Assembly: GCA_021816665.1 (NCBI GenBank)
Contig: JAKAXI010000117.1
Span: 1 to 6,327, forward strand
DNA from: Bacillota bacterium
GTDB taxonomy: Bacteria; Bacillota; Bacilli; Alicyclobacillales; Alicyclobacillaceae
Direction: 5' to 3'
Length of the DNA: 6,327 nucleotides
Part shown: piece after piece, positions 1 through 6,327 of the stretch
Layout of the letters: each line of letters begins with the position of its first letter
Position numbering within the stretch: position 1 is the stretch's first letter
Translations under genes and position numbers: made by a program
The notes under the pieces: generated by a model
Told to the model about the DNA's origin: nothing
The model's database searches: none
The model's input: the letters and a program-made list of their open reading frames with translations, nothing else

Positions 1-317
1 GGGAATCGAAACACCGCCGTGTTGAAAAGGCGCTGTATCTGCTTGACGAGCCGGAGGCTGCTCTGTCTCCGACGCACCAGTTGGCGCTGCTTCGCATTTT
101 GCGCGACCTCGAAGAGTCTGGCGACGCGCAGGTCATCATTGCCACCCATTCACCAATTTTGCTCGGTTATCCGAATGCTCGCATCCTCAACTTTGACACA
201 AGTCCTCTCTCGGATATTGCGTACGAGGAGACAGATCACTACGCTGTGACTAAGGAGTTCTTAAACCATCGGGATCGATTACTTGCAGAACTGTTTGCAG
301 ATGATCCCGAGGGTTGA
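1..317 (+). CDS. AAA/ABC-type ATPase, C-terminal end only (left edge cuts the gene)
   Basis: The reading frame is open from base 3 to the TGA at 315-317, giving 104 residues with no start in view. It shows a Walker B motif (LYLLDEP, with the Asp at 45-47 and the catalytic Glu at 48-50), a D-loop-like ALSPTHQ just after it, and the switch/H-loop segment IIATHSP with His at 147-149. The tail (PNARI, then an acidic stretch and YEETDHYAVTKEFLNHRDRLL) resembles the uncharacterised 'AAA family ATPase' group COG3910, soluble proteins of roughly 240-260 residues with an SMC/RecF-like nucleotide-binding fold. That family assignment is from memory of its C-terminal pattern. Walker A and the ABC signature lie outside the window. 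The substrate or partner is unknown. The S9 peptidase starts about 20 bases after its stop, so the two are probably co-transcribed. Confidence 0.85.
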   Translation, partial: ESKHRRVEKALYLLDEPEAALSPTHQLALLRILRDLEESGDAQVIIATHSPILLGYPNARILNFDTSPLSDIAYEETDHYAVTKEFLNHRDRLLAELFADDPEG

Positions 318-319
318 CC

Positions 320-329
320 AGGAGAGGGG
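320..329 (+). promoter_or_regulatory. Ribosome binding site that sets the S9 peptidase start
   Basis: AGGAGAGGGG lies just after the ATPase stop codon. Measured from its 3' end it is 8 bases from the in-frame TTG at 338, a normal spacing. It lies inside the reading frame if the upstream TTG at 314 is used, and it is 17 bases from the ATG at 347, which is too far. It therefore favours 338 as the start. Confidence 0.6.
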
Positions 330-337
330 TTGCCGAC

Positions 338-2134
338 TTGGCAGACATGTTTAGATTTCCGCAGCCGGATATTCAGGAATTTTTCCGCACATACGCGGTA
401 ACCGGGTTTACCGTCAGCACGGACGAGCAGCGCATCGCGATCTCGACGAACCTCAGCGGTCGTTACAACGTATGGGGACTTGATTTGCCTAACACGTACC
501 CACATCCCCTAACGTACGTTGACCAGACTCCACATGCATTGAAGTTCGACCCACAAGGGCGCTATATCCTGGTTGGGTTCGACCGCGATGGCGACGAAAA
601 TACGCAACTGTACGTGATCTCGCCAAGCGGTGGCGCACTGACGCCGATCCGCACGTTCGAAGGGCGCCGTCACTACTTCACTACGCTCTCCAAAGATGGA
701 AACCGCGTGTACTATACGTCAGACAAAGAGAACCACAGTTTTATGAACGGTTACGTGTACGACCTCGAGACGGGAAAAGAGCGAACGCTGTACGATGGAC
801 AAGACACGACCACCGAACTCGTAGCTGTGGCGCCTGACGAATCGAGCTTTGTGACTGCCAAGTCGTACGCCAACACCTTCGTTGTGCCGTACCTGCACGT
901 TGGGCAAGAGGTCCGTCCAATTACGCCGGATCCAAAAGTCGTACATAGCATTCACGACCTTGCTTACGTTGACAACGGACGTGTGGTTCTGACGACTAAC
1001 TTTGACTCCGACAGTGCCTACTTGGCGAGTTACGACACGACAACAGGGAAGTTCGAGCCACTTTGGTCTCAACCGGGTGTCGACCTCGCTGGAATCGCGG
1101 TGCACGAGTCAACTGGCATGGTCTACGTCATTGCATCACAAGGCGTACAGGACCGCTTGTTTACGTACAACTTGAAGACAGGTGCGACAGAGGAAATCGA
1201 TGTGCCGGTCGCCGTGATCGAGGGGCTGCATGTCGGTGCGAGCGGGGCCGTGTACCTGCTTGGTCGCAGTGACGTCGACCCTTTCAACCTGTACCGGAAG
1301 CCACTAGGTGGGAGCTGGGAGTCACTCACGAATAACCGCGTGATGGGTACCGAGCCGTTTGACTTGAGTCACGCAGAGGTGGTGCACTACGAGTCGTTTG
1401 ACGGTCTCGAGATTGAAGCCTTGTGGTTCCCTGCCAACCCGATGACGGCCAACGGTTACACCGTTGTGTGGCCACACGGCGGTCCTCAGTCGTCGGAGCG
1501 TAAGATGTTTCGACCGTTTTTCCAATACCTCTGCAGCCGTGGCTACAACGTCTGGGCCCCGAACTTCCGCGGCAGTTCCAACTACGGCGCCAAGTTCATG
1601 CAAATGGTGAACGGCGACTGGGGCCACGGGCCGCGGCGGGACATGGTCGAGAGCATGGAGTGGTTGATTCGGGAGGGCAAGGCCGACCGCGACAAGCTGT
1701 TCCTCGTCGGGGGCAGTTACGGCGGCTACATGAGCTTGCTCTTGCACGGCCGACACGCTGAGTACTTCCAGGCGGTTGTCGACATCTTTGGACCGTCCAA
1801 CCTGTTCACCTTCATCGACTCAGTACCGGATTCCTGGAAACCTGCAATGGCAATCTGGGTTGGCGATCCCGAAAAAGACAAAGACAGGCTCACAGCGGAT
1901 TCACCTATCACCTACCTGGATGGTATGACGAAGCCGATGTTTGTCGTGCAAGGAGCGAATGACCCGCGCGTGGTGAAAGCAGAGTCCGATCAGATTGTCG
2001 AAGCACTGCGGTCACGCGGCGTCGAGGTCGAGTACCTAGTGTTTGACGACGAGGGTCACGGGTTTTCGAAGAAGGAGAACGAGATCGAGGCGTATCGTAG
2101 GATTGTCGAGTTCCTCGACAAACACCGCAAGTAG
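338..2134 (+). CDS. S9-family serine peptidase (prolyl oligopeptidase / acylaminoacyl-peptidase-like)
   Basis: This 598-residue protein has the two-domain build of peptidase family S9. About residues 15-350 are repeated beta-strand blades typical of a WD40/TolB-like propeller, for example DEQRIAIS, PQGRYILVGF and KDGNRVYYTSD. About 365-598 form an alpha/beta-hydrolase. The triad is clear: nucleophile S460 in GGSYGGY, D542 in GANDPR and H574 in DEGHGF. The HGGP motif starting at H380 and NFRGSSNYG support the oxyanion region. Family members cleave short peptides or remove acylated N-terminal residues, the propeller limiting substrate size. No signal peptide or membrane segment is seen, so it is probably cytoplasmic. 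I chose TTG 338 from the ribosome binding site; TTG 314, overlapping the ATPase stop as TTGA, and ATG 347 are alternatives. The subfamily and true substrate cannot be settled here; a carboxylesterase-like role is possible. Confidence 0.93.
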   Translation: MADMFRFPQPDIQEFFRTYAVTGFTVSTDEQRIAISTNLSGRYNVWGLDLPNTYPHPLTYVDQTPHALKFDPQGRYILVGFDRDGDENTQLYVISPSGGALTPIRTFEGRRHYFTTLSKDGNRVYYTSDKENHSFMNGYVYDLETGKERTLYDGQDTTTELVAVAPDESSFVTAKSYANTFVVPYLHVGQEVRPITPDPKVVHSIHDLAYVDNGRVVLTTNFDSDSAYLASYDTTTGKFEPLWSQPGVDLAGIAVHESTGMVYVIASQGVQDRLFTYNLKTGATEEIDVPVAVIEGLHVGASGAVYLLGRSDVDPFNLYRKPLGGSWESLTNNRVMGTEPFDLSHAEVVHYESFDGLEIEALWFPANPMTANGYTVVWPHGGPQSSERKMFRPFFQYLCSRGYNVWAPNFRGSSNYGAKFMQMVNGDWGHGPRRDMVESMEWLIREGKADRDKLFLVGGSYGGYMSLLLHGRHAEYFQAVVDIFGPSNLFTFIDSVPDSWKPAMAIWVGDPEKDKDRLTADSPITYLDGMTKPMFVVQGANDPRVVKAESDQIVEALRSRGVEVEYLVFDDEGHGFSKKENEIEAYRRIVEFLDKHRK

Positions 2135-2178
2135 CGTCGAGATCTACTTTCCGCGCAAGTCATGTAGTTTCTGCTGGC

Positions 2179-2211
2179 GCTGTCCGACCTGGTCATTTCA
2201 GGTCGGACAGC
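2179..2211 (+). terminator. Perfect 13-bp hairpin after the peptidase gene, terminator-like without a T-run
   Basis: GCTGTCCGACCTG at 2179-2191 pairs fully with CAGGTCGGACAGC at 2199-2211 across a 7-base loop. It starts 44 bases after the peptidase stop. The following bases (TGCCGTTCCC) do not form a U-tract, so it is not a textbook intrinsic terminator on either strand. It may mark the 3' end of the ATPase-peptidase transcript by blocking exonucleases, or terminate with help from protein factors. Confidence 0.5.
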
Positions 2212-2255
2212 TGCCGTTCCCACGACACCTGCCTGGCCATAGTGTGTCTTAGGTT

Positions 2256-2328
2256 CACTGTGCATGATTGTGCTTGGCGAGCCTGCCACAGGACATCTTC
2301 TTGCCGACGCCGACTGCCTTGCACAGTG
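2256..2328 (+). repeat. 9-bp long-range inverted repeat in the leader of the small membrane gene
   Basis: CACTGTGCA at 2256-2264 is the exact reverse complement of TGCACAGTG at 2320-2328, 55 bases apart. Inside it, TTGGCG (2274-2279) can pair with CGCCGA (2308-2313), one pair being G-U. In RNA this would give a stem with a nested inner stem, ending 19 bases before the ribosome binding site of the next gene. It could be a structured 5' leader or a DNA site; there is no T-run. The rest of the 2135-2364 gap shows only the hairpin at 2179-2211 and no convincing promoter. Confidence 0.4.
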
Positions 2329-2364
2329 CAGTGGCCGAGATCTAGCTAAGGGGGTGTCGTGTCC

Positions 2365-2670
2365 ATGATGGGTGTAATTGGTTACCATCATCTTGGGATG
2401 CTGATCGCGATGTGGATCGTTCTCATCGCCATTGGCTGCACCATCGTTGTGCGGGTCCTGCAGGGTCTGCGTCGGTCCACCAACATTGGGGAACTCGCTG
2501 AAGCAGTAACGCGTCCGATGGTCTTTGACGTCTTACCGCTCATCATCCTGTCGCTGTTAACGCTGATTGATCCGACCGGAATACTCATCCGTATTTGGTA
2601 CTACGTTGCCGCAGTACTCATTGTCGCCCGGCAGCTGATGTTGCTCAGTGGTCATATCAAATCCAAATAA
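2365..2670 (+). CDS. Small membrane protein of unknown function, three predicted helices
   Basis: I do not recognise this family. The 101-residue product is very hydrophobic, with likely membrane segments at about residues 10-32, 53-68 and 72-95. A short basic and polar loop (GLRRSTNIGELAEAVTR, residues 34-50) lies between the first and second segments, and a DPTG turn at 69-72 separates the second and third. The tail HIKSK is basic. AAGGGGG at 2348-2354 is the ribosome binding site. It stands 10 bases from the ATG at 2365, which I chose, and 4 bases from a GTG at 2359, which would add two residues; ATG 2368 is also possible. It seems monocistronic: a hairpin precedes it and the trpS attenuator follows. 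No catalytic or ligand-binding motif is seen. It is judged a real gene from its coherent hydrophobic pattern and ribosome binding site. Confidence 0.75.
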   Translation: MMGVIGYHHLGMLIAMWIVLIAIGCTIVVRVLQGLRRSTNIGELAEAVTRPMVFDVLPLIILSLLTLIDPTGILIRIWYYVAAVLIVARQLMLLSGHIKSK

Positions 2671-2839
2671 GCCATACCGCAGTGCTGAGCAAATCGTGTA
2701 TTTCCCGCCAGTGCGAAAGGGCAAGGGCTAAATCGCGAGGAATCGCGGGGGTCATCCCGATATCGTGACAAGGCTTGCAGTTCACCTGTAATCCGGGTAG
2801 GATAAGGGTGATGGACTTGGCACGGCGTTTCAAAACGGA

Positions 2840-2853
2840 ACGTGGGCCCACGT
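2840..2853. repeat. Perfect 14-bp palindrome in the trpS leader
   Basis: ACGTGGGCCCACGT is fully self-complementary. As RNA it can form a 5-bp stem with a GGCC loop; as DNA it could be a dimeric protein site. It lies between the possible 5' stems and the antiterminator, where a T-box leader would have Stem II or III. Confidence 0.45.
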
Positions 2854-2855
2854 GA

Positions 2856-3947
<1,092 letters not shown>

Positions 3948-3974
3948 ACGTGACAAAAAATCAACAACCATTTT

Positions 3975-4009
3975 GCAGGCACAGAGACCCCCTTGGGAAC
4001 TGTGTCTGT
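3975..4009 (+). terminator. Hairpin after trpS, weak intrinsic terminator candidate
   Basis: GCAGGCACAG (3975-3984) can pair with CTGTGTCTGT (4000-4009) over ten pairs including two G-U. A further CCC/GGG pairing (3988-3990 with 3995-3997) can form in the apical loop. It begins 28 bases after the trpS stop. The tail TTGCGTCTAG is poor in T, so termination would be partial. Its position between trpS and a promoter-like sequence for icd fits a transcript boundary. Confidence 0.45.
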
Positions 4010-4034
4010 TTGCGTCTAGAGATAATTCTGACTT

Positions 4035-4063
4035 TTGTTTGACAACTTTCTTTATGGTAAGAT
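4035..4063 (+). promoter_or_regulatory. Probable sigma-A promoter for icd
   Basis: TAAGAT at 4058-4063 is preceded by TGG, making an extended -10 (TGnTAAGAT). With a 17-base spacer the -35 would be TTGTTT at 4035-4040, three of six matches. A perfect TTGACA lies at 4039-4044 but is only 13 bases from this -10; paired with a 17-base spacer it would face ATCCTT, a poor -10. The region is AT-rich compared with the surrounding sequence. Transcription would start near 4070, leaving a leader of about 105 bases before icd. Confidence 0.5.
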
Positions 4064-4160
4064 CCTTGGTGGCATATTGTCTGGAGCGGTGACGCACCCC
4101 GCTGCGTCGTACAACGGGATGGGTCAGGCGCTCAGCCACACCACCCATTTGAGTACATAG
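4064..4160 (+). promoter_or_regulatory. Structured 5' leader of icd
   Basis: Several helices can be drawn by eye. GACGCA (4091-4096) pairs with TGCGTC (4103-4108), or alternatively AGCGG (4085-4089) pairs with CCGCT (4099-4103). ATGGGT (4119-4124) pairs with ACCCAT (4143-4148). GTGGC (4069-4073) pairs with GCCAC (4135-4139), which lies inside the loop of the ATGGGT helix, so the last two either form a pseudoknot or exclude one another. There is no terminator and the ribosome binding site AGGGAGG (4161-4167) is not clearly masked. It matches no riboswitch class that I recognise. Confidence 0.35.
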
Positions 4161-4174
4161 AGGGAGGCTCTTTC

Positions 4175-5470
4175 ATGGCGCAATTTCAGCACTACGATCC
4201 TCCGACCAGTGGTCACCCCATTACGTTGCAGAATGGCCAGTTGAATGTTCCGGACGAACCGATCATTCCTTTTATCGAAGGCGATGGTACAGGTCCGGAC
4301 ATTTGGGCGGCATCCGTCCGCGTCTTTGACGCAGCTGTCGAGAAGGCGTACGGCGGAAAAAAGAAGATTCATTGGTACGAAGTGTACGCAGGTGAAAAAG
4401 CGTTTAACAAATTCGAGAACTGGCTGCCGGAAGACACACTGGAGGCACTGACCGAGTACATCGTCAGCATTAAGGGACCCCTGACGACACCGGTCGGCGG
4501 CGGCATTCGAAGCTTGAACGTGGCGCTTCGCCAACAACTCGACTTGTACGTTTGCCAGCGCCCGGTGCGCTACTTTACCGGTGTGCCATCTCCAGTGAAA
4601 CGCCCTGAACTCGTTGATATGGTTATTTTCCGTGAAAACTCCGAGGACATTTACGCCGGCATTGAATGGGCTGAAGGTACCCCGGAAGTGCAGAAACTGG
4701 TCAATTTCCTGCAGACCGAACTCGGTGTGAAAAAGATCCGCTTCCCCGAGACATCCGGCATCGGCATCAAACCGGTTTCGAAGGAAGGTACCGAACGCCT
4801 CGTTCGCGCGGCGATTGAATACGCGTTGACGCACAAGCGCAAGAGCGTAACGCTTGTGCATAAAGGCAACATCATGAAGTTCACAGAAGGTGCCTTCAAA
4901 AACTGGGGCTATGAGCTCGCAGAGCGCGAGTACAGCGACAAAGCCTTTACGTGGTCTGAGTACGACCGCATCAAGGCTGACAAAGGACAAGAAGCTGCAG
5001 ATGCCGCACAAAAGGCAGCTGTCGACGCTGGCAAGATTATCGTCAAAGACGTCATTGCCGACGCATTCCTGCAACAAATCTTGACGCGTCCGGCAGAGTA
5101 CGACGTGATTGCGACACTGAACCTCAACGGCGACTACATCTCTGATGCTCTCGCTGCTCAGGTTGGGGGGATCGGTATCGCGCCAGGAGCGAACATTAAC
5201 TACGTCACGGGTCACGCAGTCTTTGAGGCGACACACGGGACCGCACCGAAGTACGCTGGACTCGACAAAGTCAACCCGGGTTCAGTCATTCTCTCTGGTG
5301 TGATGATGTTCGAGTATATGGGTTGGCAGGAAGTTGCAGACAACATTACCGCCGCTCTCGAGAAGACGATTGCTCAAAAGACGGTGACATATGACTTTGC
5401 GCGACTTATGGAAGGCGCGACTGAGGTGAAGGCCTCGCAGTTCGCGGACGCGATCATCCGGAACCTCTGA
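4175..5470 (+). CDS. icd: NADP-dependent isocitrate dehydrogenase
   Basis: This cytoplasmic TCA-cycle enzyme (EC 1.1.1.42) oxidises and decarboxylates isocitrate to 2-oxoglutarate, making NADPH; it works as a dimer with Mg2+ or Mn2+. The 431 residues align closely with E. coli Icd. S113, R119, R129 and R153 bind isocitrate, and Y160 and K230 are catalytic, all at the same numbers as in E. coli. Metal ligands fall at D296, D320 and D324. NADP choice is shown by K359-Y360 and by Y406 and R410, equivalent to E. coli K344, Y345, Y391 and R395. The number shift shows about 13-15 extra residues between K230 and the NADP site, as in the longer Bacillus enzyme (CitC, 423 residues). AGGGAGG (4161-4167) is 7 bases before ATG 4175. 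A promoter-like site and a structured leader lie upstream, and mdh follows after 139 bases. The Bacillus name is citC. Confidence 0.98.
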   Translation: MAQFQHYDPPTSGHPITLQNGQLNVPDEPIIPFIEGDGTGPDIWAASVRVFDAAVEKAYGGKKKIHWYEVYAGEKAFNKFENWLPEDTLEALTEYIVSIKGPLTTPVGGGIRSLNVALRQQLDLYVCQRPVRYFTGVPSPVKRPELVDMVIFRENSEDIYAGIEWAEGTPEVQKLVNFLQTELGVKKIRFPETSGIGIKPVSKEGTERLVRAAIEYALTHKRKSVTLVHKGNIMKFTEGAFKNWGYELAEREYSDKAFTWSEYDRIKADKGQEAADAAQKAAVDAGKIIVKDVIADAFLQQILTRPAEYDVIATLNLNGDYISDALAAQVGGIGIAPGANINYVTGHAVFEATHGTAPKYAGLDKVNPGSVILSGVMMFEYMGWQEVADNITAALEKTIAQKTVTYDFARLMEGATEVKASQFADAIIRNL

Positions 5471-5478
5471 CGTTGAGC

Positions 5479-5515
5479 GAAGGAGGCGGGGTGATTTCAT
5501 TCACCCTACTCCTTC
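5479..5515 (+). terminator. Strong imperfect hairpin between icd and mdh
   Basis: GAAGGAG (5479-5485) pairs with CTCCTTC (5509-5515), and GGGTGA (5489-5494) pairs with TCACCC (5501-5506) around a TTTCAT loop. The two helices are separated by a small internal loop (GCG against TA). It begins 9 bases after the icd stop. No T-run follows (ATCTCGGCAGG), so it is more likely an mRNA-stabilising, processing or partial-termination element than a full terminator. Confidence 0.5.
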
Positions 5516-5556
5516 ATCTCGGCAGGTTCGGTTCACACGCGTCTTCGCGGGCTTGG

Positions 5557-5589
5557 TGGTATACACAGCACCCCCGCACCTGTGTGCGG
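5557..5589 (+). promoter_or_regulatory. Possible extended -10 and leader hairpin before mdh
   Basis: TGGTATACA at 5557-5565 fits an extended -10 (TGn plus TATACA), but no good -35 is found 16-18 bases upstream, so a separate mdh promoter is only possible. CCGCAC (5574-5579) and GTGCGG (5584-5589) form a 6-bp hairpin with a CTGT loop, ending 3 bases before the mdh ribosome binding site. It would lie at or near the 5' end of a transcript started here, and could affect mRNA stability or ribosome access. Confidence 0.25.
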
Positions 5590-5609
5590 AATGGGAGGAG
5601 AGGACGCAC

Positions 5610-6327
5610 ATGTTGAAGCGAAGGAAGATCTCCGTCATTGGGGCAGGCTTTACCGGTGCAACGACAGCGTTTATGCTGGCACAGCGTGAGCTTGGCGACA
5701 TCATCCTGCTCGACATTCCACAGTTGGAGGACCCGACACGCGGGAAAGCGCTCGACATGCTCGAAGCGATGCCAGTCGTCGGATCCGATGTACACATCAT
5801 GGGTACATCCAGCTACGAAGATACAGCGAACTCTGACCTGGTCATTATCACCGCCGGTGTCGCGCGCAAGCCGGGAATGAGCCGCGATGACCTCGTGAAT
5901 ACGAACGCGGGTATCGTGAAGTCAGTCACGGAGCAAGTTGTAAAATTCTCTCCCAATACCATTTTGCTCATCCTCAGCAACCCCGTGGACGCCATGACCT
6001 ATGTAGCGTACAAAACGTCCGGTTTCCCAAAAGAGCGGGTCATTGGTCAGGCTGGCGTTCTCGATACCGCCCGCTTCCGCACGTTCGTCGCCGAAGAGTT
6101 GTCTGTGTCTGTGGAAGATGTGCACGGCTTTGTGCTCGGTGTTCACGGCGACGACATGGTGCCGCTCGTCCGGTACTCGAACGTCGGCGGTGTTCCCATT
6201 GAAAAACTCCTGTCGCGTACCCGAATTGATGAGATTGTCGAGCGCACCCGCAAAGGCGGCGGAGAGATCGTCAACCTCTTAGGCAACGGCAGCGCCTACT
6301 ATGCACCAGCCGCGTCTCTGACGGAGA
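5610..6327 (+). CDS. mdh: Malate dehydrogenase, N-terminal 239 residues (right edge cuts the gene)
   Basis: The enzyme (EC 1.1.1.37) interconverts malate and oxaloacetate with NAD in the cytoplasm as part of the TCA cycle. The frame stays open to the window end; about 239 of the usual roughly 312 residues are present. The Rossmann motif GAGFTG is at 11-16. D35 in LLDIP selects NAD over NADP. Substrate-contacting R86 and R92 lie in the mobile loop [10 protein letters not shown]124 in LSNPVD, and the catalytic pair is D152 (with R155, VLDTAR) and H179 (GVHGDD). An Arg at 86 with this loop marks malate rather than lactate dehydrogenase. It is the lactate-dehydrogenase-like bacterial MDH, as in Bacillus citH/mdh. 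ATG 5610 follows AGGAGAGG (5596-5603) by 6 bases and gives the expected N-terminus. The gene follows icd in the same direction and may be partly co-transcribed with it. Confidence 0.97.
   Translation, partial: MLKRRKISVIGAGFTGATTAFMLAQRELGDIILLDIPQLEDPTRGKALDMLEAMPVVGSDVHIMGTSSYEDTANSDLVIITAGVARKPGMSRDDLVNTNAGIVKSVTEQVVKFSPNTILLILSNPVDAMTYVAYKTSGFPKERVIGQAGVLDTARFRTFVAEELSVSVEDVHGFVLGVHGDDMVPLVRYSNVGGVPIEKLLSRTRIDEIVERTRKGGGEIVNLLGNGSAYYAPAASLTE

Noticed and set aside
1322..1756. 144-codon minus-strand frame within the S9 peptidase
   Set aside because: It is antisense to the hydrolase domain containing the HGGP and GxSxGG motifs; no independent support.
2811..2855. 14-codon leader peptide in the trpS leader (ATG to TGA)
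   Set aside because: It has no Trp codon, so it cannot act as a classical trp attenuator peptide. AAGGG is only 2 bases from the ATG, although TAGGA at 2798-2802 has acceptable spacing. It is kept only as a note.
4064..4160. tRNA or known riboswitch in the icd leader
   Set aside because: There is no T-arm or cloverleaf, and no core motif of a riboswitch class that I recognise. The stretch is reported only as a structured leader.
4124..5236. 370-codon open frame on the minus strand opposite icd
   Set aside because: It lies fully across a conserved gene with every catalytic residue in place. The translation is rich in Cys, Arg and His with no family resemblance. Long antisense frames are common opposite GC-rich, strongly codon-biased genes.

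Overview
The window looks like chromosome of a moderately GC-rich Bacillota, most like the Alicyclobacillaceae or a related thermophilic Bacillales group. That placement is inferred from protein character, strong AGGAGG-type ribosome binding sites, TTG/GTG starts and the trpS and icd-mdh content; no 16S or other marker is present. All genes I can support are on the plus strand, and most of the sequence is housekeeping. I found no mobile element, CRISPR array, tRNA, rRNA or phage gene.

Layout. Positions 1-317 hold the C-terminal end of an AAA/ABC-type ATPase (Walker B and H-loop visible), cut by the left edge. About 20 bases later starts an S9-family serine peptidase/acylaminoacyl-peptidase-like protein (338-2134) with a beta-propeller N-terminal half and an alpha/beta-hydrolase C-terminal half; the spacing suggests one transcript with the ATPase. 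A 13-bp perfect hairpin follows it. A 224-base gap with a 9-bp long-range inverted repeat leads to a small, unrecognised three-helix membrane protein (2365-2670). A 296-base leader ends in a clear intrinsic terminator placed only 5 bases before the ribosome binding site of trpS (2967-3947), which points to transcription attenuation of tryptophanyl-tRNA synthetase.

After trpS comes a 227-base gap with a hairpin, a plausible sigma-A promoter and a roughly 100-base structured 5' leader. It precedes NADP-dependent isocitrate dehydrogenase (4175-5470). A strong imperfect hairpin and a second small hairpin separate it from malate dehydrogenase (5610 to the right edge, incomplete). Icd and Mdh are two TCA-cycle enzymes. 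In Bacillus subtilis they are the second and third genes of citZ-citC-citH; here the slot normally held by citrate synthase is taken by trpS.

No undescribed multi-gene system is visible. The observations worth following are in the untranslated RNA: the trpS attenuator, whose antiterminator resembles a T-box but lacks the usual UGGN bulge, the icd leader with crossing helices, and the hairpin between icd and mdh. RNA structures were read by eye and no folding program was run.
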